In this document: positions 16,712 through 26,089 of the stretch, in pieces
Position numbering within the stretch: position 1 is the stretch's first letter
How the letters are laid out: every line of letters begins with the position of its first letter
Origin: a bacterium
Lineage (GTDB): Bacteria; Electryoneota; B3-LCP
Assembly (NCBI GenBank): GCA_026394195.1
Contig: JAPKYS010000070.1
Location: 1 to 56,271 of the forward strand
Length of the DNA: 56,271 nt
Direction of reading: 5' to 3'
Made by a program: the position numbers and the translations under genes
Notes under the pieces: generated by a model
What the model was told of the DNA's origin: nothing
The model's database searches: none
The model's input: only the letters and a program-made list of their open reading frames with translations

Positions 16712-17587
16712 ATGTTCGATGACGACCCAAGAACACGCCGTGAAATCCGGCAATTGAAGAAAATGATCCGGAAGTCTCCGCTGCTCTATGCGCGGTTGGC
16801 AGAGTGCTACCTCCGCTTGGGAGATCAAAAGCACGCCGAAAAACTGTTACTAAAGGGCGTCGAGGAGTATCCGGACTACGTCACGGGTTTCCAGGTGCTG
16901 GCGGAAAGCTTGATGTATCGTTGTCTTTACACCGCAGCCGAGGAATACGTCCAGATGGCTCTGGCGAAAAATCCTACCCATCTTGGACTTTTAGCACTGC
17001 TGACCAAACTTAAGGAGCTGAACGAGGAAGAGAGCGCTCTGAACGAACTCGAACAGAACCTCGCCATACGCGATCCATTCCGGCAACAAGAGGTGACACT
17101 CCTTGAAGCTGCTCCGGAGCCTGAACGCGAAAAGCCACTCCAGGAAGAGTCTGCCGCCCAAAGTCTGTTTTCACTCAATTTGGATCCTGAACTGCGCGAT
17201 CAACCCGATTATCAGAGGGGCAATCAGAATAAGATCGATCCTGTCCCGGAACCGGAAACTCCTTCAGTGGACGACATCCTGGAACTCCGGCGTATCCTGC
17301 AGGATGGCGTTGGCGAAAGCATTCCTGAAGATCCGATCGATGACGTTGAGATTGAACCCGAACCTCAGGCAGCATCAGAGAAGAAAGTCCGGCCACGAAA
17401 AAAATTGGCGACCAAGACGCTCGGTGAACTCTATGCGACTCAACAAAAATACGATGAAGCCATCGAGATCTATGAAAACTTGATGGAGACTGACCCTGAG
17501 AACCGAAGTTACCGGAAGCGCCTGTCTGAGTTGAAAGGACGCCGCGACCTGGCGGTCGGCATGCCGATGGAAGCCAAAGATGAATAA
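16712..17587 (+). CDS. Tetratricopeptide-repeat protein
   Basis: A 291-residue protein without signal peptide or membrane segment. Three TPR units occupy about residues 20-125 (for example LYARLAECYLRLGDQKHAEK and YTAAEEYVQMALAKNPTHLG). A long acidic, proline- and glutamate-rich linker spans about 140-235, and a final TPR (KTLGELYATQQKYDEAIEIY) closes the C-terminus. TPRs mediate protein-protein contacts, so this is probably a cytoplasmic scaffold. A GGGGGTG ribosome site precedes the ATG. The subtilisin gene follows after ~140 bp, so co-transcription is possible. The partner is unknown. Confidence 0.85.
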   Translation: MFDDDPRTRREIRQLKKMIRKSPLLYARLAECYLRLGDQKHAEKLLLKGVEEYPDYVTGFQVLAESLMYRCLYTAAEEYVQMALAKNPTHLGLLALLTKLKELNEEESALNELEQNLAIRDPFRQQEVTLLEAAPEPEREKPLQEESAAQSLFSLNLDPELRDQPDYQRGNQNKIDPVPEPETPSVDDILELRRILQDGVGESIPEDPIDDVEIEPEPQAASEKKVRPRKKLATKTLGELYATQQKYDEAIEIYENLMETDPENRSYRKRLSELKGRRDLAVGMPMEAKDE

Positions 17588-17730
17588 ATAGTCCGGATTC
17601 GGGAAAAGGCGACGAGAACAGACCTTTCCAATTTAATGTCAATCGGTTATATGAGCTGGATCAAATAATCAACAGAGGTCGTTAAATACTGGATTTGATA
17701 AAGATTCAAACTGCCATGACGGAAACTAAA

Positions 17731-20700
17731 ATGCGAAAAATGATAACCCCCCTTGCAGGGGTTTTTATCTTTATGATTTTAGCGCTTGAAGTTTCAGCGC
17801 TCAATATTCCCACGGAAGTGATCATCAAGATCAAGCAACCGGTTACACTGCAGACAGAGGCGGCAGGAACTCGCACTAATCTGCCGGACGTCGACGCGCT
17901 GCTCAGCCGCTTCCCGGGAATTACTGCCCGTTATGCTGTGGACTCTTACGCACAAAAGCATGAGAGTCTGAAAAAATATCTCATCCTCCACTTTGATAGC
18001 GACCAGTTGAGTCTGGCGTCGTCCTTCGTCGATCAAGCCAGGAAACTCGCCTCGATCGGCTGGGCAGGGTTTAACCAGAGGTTCCAATGTAATTCTATCC
18101 CCAACGATCTCTACTACCCACAGCAGTGGGGTTTGCAGAGAATTCACGCAGCTCAAGCATGGGATCGGACGCTGGGGGGAAGCACCATCCCAATCGCCAT
18201 CATCGATACCGGCTGTGAAATGGATCATCCTGATCTGGTGAATTCGTTTTGGACCAATCAAGGCGAAATCCCCGACAACGGCATCGACGACGACGGAAAC
18301 GGCTTCACCGATGACATCCACGGTTGGGACTTCGTCGACGCACCGTCCTTCCCCACCGGCGGTGATTATCTGGTTCGGGACAATGACCCATCAGACGAAA
18401 TGGGACATGGAACTGCGGTTGCCGGCATTTGCGGCGCGGTCATCAACAACGAAATCGGCATTGCCGGGACTGCCCCGGATTGTCCGCTAATGATCCTTCG
18501 GGCAGGCAACATGAATGGCTATCTGCAGGAAGATGACGTTGCTTCCGCCATTCTCTACGCTCTCGATAACGGCGCTCGGATCGTCAACATGAGTTTCGGC
18601 GATACCGAAGCCAGCCCCATGCTCGAAGAGATCATCGATTTTGCAGCTCAGGGAGGTCTATTGATGATTGCCGCCGCGGGGAACAGCGGCAACCAGGATT
18701 TGATCTATCCGGCAGCGTATAGCCCGGTGCTCAGCGTTGGCGCCTGCGACCAGAATGGTTCCAGAGCTAATTTTTCCAACTATGGCGTTTCACTCGATTT
18801 ATTGGCTCCGGGCGTTGAGATCATCTCGACAACTCTGGGACAGAATTACGGAGCTTTCCAGGGTGGTAATGGGACGTCTTATGCAGCACCATTTGCGAGC
18901 GGATCTGCCGGGTTGGTGCTGGCTCTGCACCCAGACTGGCAGCCAGTTGACGTGAAATCTGTTCTGAAGAGCACGGCAGAAGACGTCGGCTCTCCAGGCT
19001 GGGATCCTCAAACCGGGCAGGGTATTATCCGACCGGATCAAGCCGTCTTGATCAATGCAGCACTGAGTGCTGAAATCACCGGTCCCGTCATGGAACAAGG
19101 ATTTGCTTCGGCGGAAAGTTTGCTGGTGATCGGAACTGCCGCAGGCGTCTACCTGAATGGTTACCAACTGTATACTGGAATAGGAAATAATCCCACCGAG
19201 TGGGATTTGATTCGCGAGCTGCAGGGGCAACAGGTCGTCAACGACATTCTGGCAATCTGGCATGCGGATTCACTGGCTGATTCCATCTACACACTTCGAT
19301 TGGTGGTCGAAGACATATTCGGAAATGAAATGGAAGATCGGGTGAAGATCACCTTCGATCAAACTGCTCCGAGCATCACCAACATTTCGTTGGTCCCCAT
19401 TATGGATGCGAACCGGCCTTCATTTTTACTGACCTTTTCCACCGACGACTTGACTACCGGTAAGGTTCGGTTACAGAATTCCAACAATCCAACCTCCCGC
19501 TGGCTGTCGCAAGAACTGAACTACGAGTCGAAAAACCATACTTTGCTGCTGGGTCACGATCTGCCGATTCAACAGTTTATCTACTACATCTGGGTGACCA
19601 ACTCAGCTGGGCTGGTTGATAGTACGGACATTTTAGGCTCGATCAACCTGAACGTTCCTCCGATCGTAAACAATGACTTTGTCGAACTTCCGGGTAGCCA
19701 GATTCCTCCACTCTACCTGTACGATGACGCGACCGATTTAAACGGGGATGGTTGGCTGGAACTCTGGGGGGATACATTGTTTGCCGGTGGCAGCAAAGCC
19801 GATCTGCGAGGATATCAAGCAAGCGCGAACTGGGTGTTTGACGATTTGGGACTGGACTTCGGCAGGCAAATTCCTAAATCGATTGGGGATAGCGACGCAG
19901 ATGGCAAAAAGGAACTGCTGACCTTGTACGGCGGCGCCAGCAAAATTTTCGAAGCGGATTCAATCAATAGGTTCCCCAATCCTCAAAACATCGTCTGGTC
20001 TGATTCAGGAGACGTCTGGGGGGCAAAATTACTGGATTTAAATCCGAGCGATGACCACGGTGAAATACTGTTGGTCACCGGTGGAATCTATCAACTCTGG
20101 TCGCGCTGGGATGATGGCACCACGGAATTGGTTCAATCTCTACCCAATCCATTCAATCCCACTCCGTCAACGATTCCACCCTACTGCCGGATGGGCGATT
20201 GGGATGGCGACAACAAGGTCGAATTGCTATTCGGAGATTACCAGGGAGATCTCTATATCTACGAACAACAAACCACCGGCTTTGAAGTGACCTGGCAGAC
20301 CACTTTACCGCTTTTGGACACCGGTGAGTTCCTGACCGACGGTGATTATGATAATGACAATCAAAAGGAGTTTGCTGCTCTGGCGCACTCACAAACCACT
20401 CTTTCCGGTGAACATCTCGTCGACACACGGTATTGGGGACTCTACATCTTCAAGAATACTGGCGTGGATAATGAGTATTCTGCGGTAGATACGCTCTACT
20501 TTTTCGGAGTCGAAGATCCCTCTGATTTCCCCTCGGGCATATCGTCCGGAAACGTGAGTCAGGATGCTTCTGATGAAATTCTCCTCTGTCTGTATCCGGA
20601 TTTTTACGTCGTTAATCAAAATGCTTCGACTGGACAATACTCGGTTTTATGGTACTATCCGCAATGCAACTGCAACAAAGCCGTCGTGGGTGATTTCAAC

Positions 20701-21981
20701 CGCAATGGACACAATGAAATCATGTTCAGCGATGGGCAGTCGATGAAGACCTTTGAGGAGGTGGGAACATGGTCGTATTGGCCGCCTCCGCCATTGAATT
20801 TCAGAGCATCACCCAAGCCGGACCGGGTAAATTTGAGTTGGGCCATTGTCCCCACAGCAGATACGTACAACCTATACAAGGGTCCTACTCCAAATACCCT
20901 GCAGATCCTGACTGAATTGCAACCCCAGGAAACAGCTTATACTGATTTCGCAGTAGTGCTCGATTCGACCTATTATTACGCCATCCAAACAGTAGATCTG
21001 GGGGCTCAATACCCTGAAGGACCGAGAACTGTACCCATAGCAGCGATTCCAAATAATCCGCCGTACGTCGTGGGTGACACGGCGCATTTTGTGCCGCCGA
21101 ATTTCGTAATTATCCAGTTCAATGAGCCTATGGGCAGCTCGATACTCGACCCCAACAATTACTGGATTCCACCGCAACTGGTCCAACCCAACTCGGTGGT
21201 TTCGGACGGTGGCGATACTCGCGCCATCCTGACCTATAATTCCATCTTCACAGACAGCACTTACCGCCTGATCATCCACGAACTCTACGATTTGCAAGGC
21301 TCAGTATTATCCACGCTGGATGATACACTTGGATTCGACGTCCCTCAGCAGGAACAGGCTTTACCTTATCTTATCTCAGCAAGCTCGGACGCGAACTACC
21401 GAACCATTACTCTGGTATTCTCACAACCGATGAAGATCCAGGACTTGGGAGTCACCGGGAATTACTCCATCACGGTTGATCCCATCATGGGCTTTTCCGA
21501 GAATGATCCAGTAACCCTCGCGGGTGTGTCGGTGAATTCTGAGACGCCTGACCGGGTTGATCTAATGATAAACAAATCAACGCCGTTAGGTGCGCTGGGA
21601 AAGATTTTTCGCGTCAAAGCTCGGAATTTATATAGCGCAGGCGGCGCTCCCATCGATACGACGAAAAATTCTCTTGCGCTGGCTTTTATCGGTTCAAACC
21701 TCAATCGCACCTTCGTTTATCCAAACCCTTACAAGGGCGGTACGCTGGTCGATGGCGAAGAATGCGTCGTCTTCGCCAATCTGACTCCCAATGCTGAGAT
21801 TCGGATCGTCAACGTTTCAGGAATCGCAATAAAAACCCTCAGATCGACCAACAATCTGACCGGAGGCATTCGCTGGTACCTGGACAATGATATGGGGCAA
21901 AAAGTCGGTTCCGGAATTTATTTGTACTACGTCTCGGGCGATGGCGATACCGCCTGGGGTAAGTTGGCTATCGTCCGCTGA
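17731..21981 (+). CDS. Secreted S8 subtilisin-like protease with FG-GAP/FN3 regions and sorting domain
   Basis: A serine protease of about 1416 residues. Numbered from an upstream TTG at 17695, the catalytic triad is D171 (AIIDTGCEMDHPD), H238 (DEMGHGTAVAG) and S395 (GGNGTSYAAPF), with oxyanion N330 (AAAGNSGN). Several FG-GAP/VCBS-like repeats follow (DLNGDGWLELWGD, GDSDADGKKELL, GDWDGDNKVELLFGD), then an FN3-like domain (PPPPLNFRASPKPDRVNLSW), two Ig-like regions with FNEPM and FSQPM motifs, and a variant sorting domain (VYPNPYKGG...GSGIYLYYVSG...WGKLAIVR). I prefer the ATG at 17731, which gives a normal signal peptide and has GGA 7 nt upstream; 17716 and 17695 remain possible. The stop overlaps the next start (TGATG), so translation is coupled. 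Confidence 0.88.
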   Translation: MRKMITPLAGVFIFMILALEVSALNIPTEVIIKIKQPVTLQTEAAGTRTNLPDVDALLSRFPGITARYAVDSYAQKHESLKKYLILHFDSDQLSLASSFVDQARKLASIGWAGFNQRFQCNSIPNDLYYPQQWGLQRIHAAQAWDRTLGGSTIPIAIIDTGCEMDHPDLVNSFWTNQGEIPDNGIDDDGNGFTDDIHGWDFVDAPSFPTGGDYLVRDNDPSDEMGHGTAVAGICGAVINNEIGIAGTAPDCPLMILRAGNMNGYLQEDDVASAILYALDNGARIVNMSFGDTEASPMLEEIIDFAAQGGLLMIAAAGNSGNQDLIYPAAYSPVLSVGACDQNGSRANFSNYGVSLDLLAPGVEIISTTLGQNYGAFQGGNGTSYAAPFASGSAGLVLALHPDWQPVDVKSVLKSTAEDVGSPGWDPQTGQGIIRPDQAVLINAALSAEITGPVMEQGFASAESLLVIGTAAGVYLNGYQLYTGIGNNPTEWDLIRELQGQQVVNDILAIWHADSLADSIYTLRLVVEDIFGNEMEDRVKITFDQTAPSITNISLVPIMDANRPSFLLTFSTDDLTTGKVRLQNSNNPTSRWLSQELNYESKNHTLLLGHDLPIQQFIYYIWVTNSAGLVDSTDILGSINLNVPPIVNNDFVELPGSQIPPLYLYDDATDLNGDGWLELWGDTLFAGGSKADLRGYQASANWVFDDLGLDFGRQIPKSIGDSDADGKKELLTLYGGASKIFEADSINRFPNPQNIVWSDSGDVWGAKLLDLNPSDDHGEILLVTGGIYQLWSRWDDGTTELVQSLPNPFNPTPSTIPPYCRMGDWDGDNKVELLFGDYQGDLYIYEQQTTGFEVTWQTTLPLLDTGEFLTDGDYDNDNQKEFAALAHSQTTLSGEHLVDTRYWGLYIFKNTGVDNEYSAVDTLYFFGVEDPSDFPSGISSGNVSQDASDEILLCLYPDFYVVNQNASTGQYSVLWYYPQCNCNKAVVGDFNRNGHNEIMFSDGQSMKTFEEVGTWSYWPPPPLNFRASPKPDRVNLSWAIVPTADTYNLYKGPTPNTLQILTELQPQETAYTDFAVVLDSTYYYAIQTVDLGAQYPEGPRTVPIAAIPNNPPYVVGDTAHFVPPNFVIIQFNEPMGSSILDPNNYWIPPQLVQPNSVVSDGGDTRAILTYNSIFTDSTYRLIIHELYDLQGSVLSTLDDTLGFDVPQQEQALPYLISASSDANYRTITLVFSQPMKIQDLGVTGNYSITVDPIMGFSENDPVTLAGVSVNSETPDRVDLMINKSTPLGALGKIFRVKARNLYSAGGAPIDTTKNSLALAFIGSNLNRTFVYPNPYKGGTLVDGEECVVFANLTPNAEIRIVNVSGIAIKTLRSTNNLTGGIRWYLDNDMGQKVGSGIYLYYVSGDGDTAWGKLAIVR

Positions 21982-22571
21982 TGCGCATCGGTTTGACAGG
22001 GGGAGTCGGCTGCGGAGTTTCAGAGGTTGCTCGCAGGTTGGAAAGCAAGGGCATCGCTATCGTATCGGGAGATCAGTGCGGGCATCTGACTCTGAAAGTG
22101 CCGGAGGTGAGAGAGTCACTGCGGCAACAGTTCGGCGCTACGATATTTCAATCCGATGGTGAAATTGATCGGAAATCGTTAGGTTCCATCATTTTTGCGG
22201 ACCCGGCAGCACGTATCGAGCTTAACCGCATCGTCCAGCCTTGTCTGCTGGATCTGTTAAAATCCAAAGCCCTGTACTACGAAAATACCGGCGGCATCCC
22301 AGTGGTGGATGCCGCTTTAATTTATGAATGGGGAATTGGCTCTTTTTTTTATAGAATCATCGCAGTGAGCGCGCCGCTGGACTTGCGAATAGCGCGGGCG
22401 ATGCGGAGGGATAACCTGACTAAAGAGCAGGTCTTGCAGAGAATGGCAGCGCAGATGCCTATCGAGCAAAAAATTAGGGCAGCGCATATTGTCATCGAGA
22501 ACAACGCAAGCATCGCAGAACTTTATGAAAAAACAGATGAGGTTTTGGAAAAGATAAGACACCTGAGTTAA
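21981..22571 (+). CDS. coaE: Dephospho-CoA kinase-like protein with degenerate P-loop
   Basis: A 196-residue protein homologous along its length to CoaE, which phosphorylates dephospho-CoA in the last step of CoA synthesis. The nucleotide-binding loop reads GLTGGVGCGVSEV (5-17): valine 13 replaces the P-loop lysine and glutamate follows the serine. In the usual DAD motif only the second Asp is kept (SGDQCGH). Other family features remain: FGATIF, RAMRRDNLTKEQVLQRMAAQ and IENNAS. The DNA reads GGC TGC GGA GTT TCA, so this is not a frame error. Either activity is altered, or this is a paralogue and a canonical CoaE is encoded elsewhere. Translationally coupled to the protease gene. Confidence 0.85.
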   Translation: MRIGLTGGVGCGVSEVARRLESKGIAIVSGDQCGHLTLKVPEVRESLRQQFGATIFQSDGEIDRKSLGSIIFADPAARIELNRIVQPCLLDLLKSKALYYENTGGIPVVDAALIYEWGIGSFFYRIIAVSAPLDLRIARAMRRDNLTKEQVLQRMAAQMPIEQKIRAAHIVIENNASIAELYEKTDEVLEKIRHLS

Positions 22572-22613
22572 ACTGGCTTTAGTGTAGGTATTCGTTGAAA
22601 TGAAGAGATGAAC

Positions 22614-23237
22614 TTACAGGACTGCGCGCTCGTAGTCCTGTTTTTCATGAGGAGTGTTGACGTTGTTCCAGGCGGGCAGAAGATGTTGGGGAGATAAAGG
22701 GGTAATCACATCATACTCTTCGGGGAGAGATTGGAAACCCCAAATACCCGATGCGGCTCGGCTTTCAAGCAGAGGGTGCAAATGCCATTCGTAGAGTGCG
22801 GCTAGAGGTTCGACCATATTGGGCTTGATGCTGGGCAAGACTGCGCGAATTGCTGGCGAGCGGTAGCTCATCACCCAGCGCAGAGCTTCCGAAGTGAGTT
22901 CCGGCAGATCGCAAGCCAACAGCAGCCAACTGACTCGTGGCGCCCAACGCATCGCTGCCAACAGCCCTGCCAGGGGTCCTTCAACGTCCGGCACGTCGGG
23001 TAAATGTGGCAGGTGTGTCAGGGATGATGCGACTACACCATCACCAGCAAGTACGACCTTAGGTGTTACGGATACTGCCACCGCGACCGTGCGTTCCAGC
23101 CAGGTGACGCCTCCGGAGCTCGGAAGCAACTGCTTGGGGCACTGCATTCTGCGACTTTTTCCACCAATCAGAATGCAGCTCCAGACTGGCGCTTGCGGCC
23201 AGACGGCGCGCCGGTTCCAAGAAGAATCATGCGTCAT
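22614..23237 (-). CDS. mobA: Molybdenum cofactor guanylyltransferase
   Basis: A 207-residue MobA-type nucleotidyltransferase that transfers GMP to Mo-molybdopterin to make the guanine dinucleotide cofactor used by DMSO-reductase-family enzymes. The GTP-binding signature is ILIGGKSRRM...K35 (residues 22-35), with Gln in place of the usual Gly after RM. The downstream signatures DVEGPLAGLLAAM and LLLACDLPELT are present. It overlaps the stop of the oxidoreductase gene by 4 nt (ATGA), so cofactor maturation and apoenzyme are made together. Convergent with the coaE-like gene across a 42-bp gap. Confidence 0.88.
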   Translation of the reverse strand: MTHDSSWNRRAVWPQAPVWSCILIGGKSRRMQCPKQLLPSSGGVTWLERTVAVAVSVTPKVVLAGDGVVASSLTHLPHLPDVPDVEGPLAGLLAAMRWAPRVSWLLLACDLPELTSEALRWVMSYRSPAIRAVLPSIKPNMVEPLAALYEWHLHPLLESRAASGIWGFQSLPEEYDVITPLSPQHLLPAWNNVNTPHEKQDYERAVL

Positions 23238-25375
23238 TCTGATTCCTTTTTCGGTGACTTTTCATCTACCCGTTCGATGCGGCAGAGCAGCCCGCGCAAC
23301 CGATAGCTTCCAAATGCCGGATCATAGGGAGCTTCGCTGTCGGTTAAAAGGTTGGCGTTGCTGGTCCAGACTCCATGATCCGGGGTTGGAACCTCGGGAA
23401 ACCACCAGCCGAAATCCACCGATACCACATCCGACCGTATCGCCTCCGTAATGGCGGCGCGGAAAATTGCCTCGCCATGCAGAGTCACCACCCGCACCAT
23501 CGCGCCCTCGCCAACACCGTAAGCGGCAGCGGTCGCAGGGTGGATTTCGGCACACGGTTCGGGTCGAGCTCGACGCAAAGAAGGCAGCGCCCGTCCCTCG
23601 GAGCAAAAATAGTGCATACGCCGGGCGCCGGTGATTAGAATCAAAGGGAATTCCGCAGCCTGGTCAGGTCGGCTGACCGGCGTCTCGGGAGGTTCCTGGT
23701 ACATGGGTACGGAACGACTACTGATTTGTCTGAATACGGCGGGAATCAGTTCGACCTTGCGCGATGGTGTCCTGAAACCCCGATTTTCGTACTTGCGATA
23801 CTGCGAAGGAGCGATATACCAGCCTCGTTCGCACAACTCGGCGAACGTCAAACCGGTTCGCTGCAGGCGGTGGTCGAGCTGGTCAGGGCGATTTGAAGGA
23901 ATAAAATCCACTTGCAGGAGCCGAGCCAGTTCGCCCATAATCCACTCGTCACAGCGGCAGTCACCGGTCTGAATGACCTGCTGTTGAGCTTGCAGCACGT
24001 TCTCTGCAATATAAGGCAGGGCCACCACATCATCGACTTCGGGCCAGGCGGCGGCGGGGAGAATGTAATCGGCAAGTTCAGCCGTGGGCGTGCGAAAGAA
24101 ATCAGACACTACCAACAGATCGGTGGATAGCAATGCCTCCTGCACACGATTCGGATTGGGATACGCTGTAAGTGTATTATTACCGAACACCAGGAAAGCG
24201 CGCACCAAATAGGGTTTACCCGTAAGCATCGCCTGAAAAAGCGAAGGCGCGTGAGCCAGCCGGATATGGGCTTGGCGGCCTCCTAAAAATGGAAAACGAT
24301 CACCACCCAGACGCTTTTCTATCAGGGCTTCCGCAGCCGCGCCGCGGTTGACCGGGGCACTGTGCTGTACATGAGCTCCAAAGCAATCCCCTCCGGGAAT
24401 ATCCAGATTACCGGTGATGGCTCGCAGAGCCGCCAGAGCCCAGCAGGTATCAAAAGGTCTGCCGGTCTGTTCGATCGCCATTCCCCAATCAAGGACTCCG
24501 GGGCGATGGGTCGCATAAAGCTGGGCCGCTCGCCGGATCTGCACCTCCGCATCCAGACCGGTGATGGGCGCCGCCCACTCCGGAGTAAATGGCTCGATTC
24601 CTTGAGAGAATTCATCGAAATCCGTTACCCAATGCTGGACAAAGTCTGCATCGTACAAGGATTCTTTGATGATTACATTGAGGAATGCGAGAGCAAGAGC
24701 GGCATCTGTTCCGGGGCGAATGGGAAGGTGCAGAGTACAATGGCGTGCGGTTTCCGAGCGGCACGGGTCGACCACGATGGTGACGTCCGCACATTTCAGC
24801 AGGCGTGCGGCGGCGAAAAGAACCTTGCCGTCCGGTCCAGTGACAACCGGATTACCTCCCCAGACCAATACGCAGGCTGGTGGCGTGTCCCCCAAATAAT
24901 CGGCGGTGGGAAAGTCGCCATACATATGCTTGCTGACGGTAACACGCGGTAAAAAACACTGCGCTCCCCCGGGTTCGATGACATTCGGAACTCCGAGAGC
25001 ATTGGCGAAACGCAGGACGTCCAGATAATGATGGCGTCCAGTCCCTTGTCCGAAAGCCACCGTTTCCGGACCGAACCGATTCATCAGATCATTCAGACGT
25101 CCGGCAATGTCATCGAGCGCGACCTCCCATGAAACCTGCTGCCAGCTACCGCCACCTCTAGTACCGGTACGACGCAAGGGTGATCGAACCCTGTCGGGAT
25201 GATCAACCAACTCAAGAGTCGCTCGCCCTTTGGGGCAGAGAGCGCCCCGGTTAAAGGGGGCATCCGGATGCCCTTCGATAGCCGTTAACCTGCCATTTTT
25301 TACGTGCAGCCAGGCTCCGCAGCCACCGTGACACATGCGGCAGGTGCTGAAGTGAACATTCGTCGCAGGTTTCAC
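23234..25375 (-). CDS. Molybdopterin-dependent oxidoreductase (DMSO reductase family)
   Basis: A 713-residue cytoplasmic enzyme with no Tat or Sec signal. The N-terminal [4Fe-4S] motif uses Cys12, 15, 19 and 47 (CRMCHGGC...ALCPKG). A cysteine in GGAQCFLPR (Cys140) lies where the molybdenum ligand is found in formate dehydrogenase and thiosulfate or polysulfide reductase relatives. The C-terminal molybdopterin dinucleotide-binding domain is present (LITGARRMHYFCSEGRALPS; VSVDFGWWFPE). No electron-transfer or membrane subunit lies beside it. Start is GTG without a ribosome site; a TTGTAC-17-GATATT pair just upstream would give an almost leaderless mRNA. The substrate cannot be assigned. Confidence 0.88.
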   Translation of the reverse strand: MKPATNVHFSTCRMCHGGCGAWLHVKNGRLTAIEGHPDAPFNRGALCPKGRATLELVDHPDRVRSPLRRTGTRGGGSWQQVSWEVALDDIAGRLNDLMNRFGPETVAFGQGTGRHHYLDVLRFANALGVPNVIEPGGAQCFLPRVTVSKHMYGDFPTADYLGDTPPACVLVWGGNPVVTGPDGKVLFAAARLLKCADVTIVVDPCRSETARHCTLHLPIRPGTDAALALAFLNVIIKESLYDADFVQHWVTDFDEFSQGIEPFTPEWAAPITGLDAEVQIRRAAQLYATHRPGVLDWGMAIEQTGRPFDTCWALAALRAITGNLDIPGGDCFGAHVQHSAPVNRGAAAEALIEKRLGGDRFPFLGGRQAHIRLAHAPSLFQAMLTGKPYLVRAFLVFGNNTLTAYPNPNRVQEALLSTDLLVVSDFFRTPTAELADYILPAAAWPEVDDVVALPYIAENVLQAQQQVIQTGDCRCDEWIMGELARLLQVDFIPSNRPDQLDHRLQRTGLTFAELCERGWYIAPSQYRKYENRGFRTPSRKVELIPAVFRQISSRSVPMYQEPPETPVSRPDQAAEFPLILITGARRMHYFCSEGRALPSLRRARPEPCAEIHPATAAAYGVGEGAMVRVVTLHGEAIFRAAITEAIRSDVVSVDFGWWFPEVPTPDHGVWTSNANLLTDSEAPYDPAFGSYRLRGLLCRIERVDEKSPKKESE

Positions 25376-25450
25376 TGTAACAATATCTTTGTTGATAACG
25401 AAGCGTACAAGGGATCAGCAATTCTCAGCAGCAAAAGACCCTTAAGACGC

Positions 25451-25478
25451 ATAACCGGACTGAGATCAGTCCGGTTAT
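25451..25478. terminator. Perfect palindrome after tRNA-Leu(GAG)
   Basis: ATAACCGGACTGA and its reverse complement, separated by 2 nt, lie 4 nt beyond the tRNA 3' end. It probably terminates the glycolysis-secG-tRNA transcript. The U-tract is poor. Confidence 0.5.
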
Positions 25479-25482
25479 TTCG

Positions 25483-25566
25483 TGCCGAAGGCCGGATTCG
25501 AACCGGCACACCCTTTCGAGCGCCACCCCCTCAAGATGGTGTGTCTACCAATTTCACCACTCCGGC
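25483..25566 (-). tRNA. tRNA-Leu (anticodon GAG)
   Basis: Class II tRNA on the minus strand: acceptor GCCGGAG with CTTCGGC (one G-U pair), anticodon stem CCATC/GGTGG with loop TTGAGGG (anticodon GAG, codons CUC/CUU), long variable arm (GCTCGAAAGGGT), T-arm GCCGG-TTCGAAT-CCGGC and discriminator A. CCA is not encoded. It follows secG, an arrangement common in bacteria. Confidence 0.97.
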
Positions 25567-25627
25567 AGTGAATTTTTACTCGTGAGCTCCTTCAGATTGC
25601 TCTGAACGGATCTAAAGCCTATTTGCG

Positions 25628-26071
25628 TTACTTCGATGGCTGTTGTGGTTGATTCCCCTGGGGCTGCTCATTGCCGGGTGGCGGGGCGGTAGTTTGACCG
25701 GGTTGAGCCTGCGTTCCCTGCTGATTTCCCGGGAGCGGTTCTTGATCCAATCCCAGGTTGCCTTCGCCGGCTACCCGCGGCAAGTTGCTGGCTCCGCTCT
25801 GCATTTCACGTTGAGTTACGGAAACCGTCTTCCCTGATCCTCCCAACAGAAACGATAATCCCAGAGAATTGAGCATGAAGAGAACCGCCAGAACCGTGGT
25901 CGCTCTGGTCAGCAAGGTTGCCGTGCCGCGCGCCCCTAAGAAAGCCATGGATGATCCTCCGCCGAAAGCAGACCCCGCCAATCCTCCACCTTTGGAAGAT
26001 TGCAGCAGGATGACCACGACCAAGAGGAAACTGACCAGGACGTGCAGTAGAACTAAGATGGTGTACAGCAT
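25628..26071 (-). CDS. secG: Preprotein translocase subunit SecG
   Basis: A 147-residue inner-membrane protein of the SecYEG channel. Two hydrophobic helices (about 3-23 and 54-75) flank the conserved LLQSSKGGGLAGSAFGGG motif. The C-terminal ~60 residues are a low-complexity tail rich in Gln, Pro and Gly, longer than in the ~75-110-residue standard form. Last protein gene of the glycolysis operon, 18 bp after tpiA and just upstream of tRNA-Leu. The identity is firm; the function of the tail is unknown. Confidence 0.93.
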   Translation of the reverse strand: MLYTILVLLHVLVSFLLVVVILLQSSKGGGLAGSAFGGGSSMAFLGARGTATLLTRATTVLAVLFMLNSLGLSFLLGGSGKTVSVTQREMQSGASNLPRVAGEGNLGLDQEPLPGNQQGTQAQPGQTTAPPPGNEQPQGNQPQQPSK

Positions 26072-26089
26072 TTTGGACTCATTCGGTTG

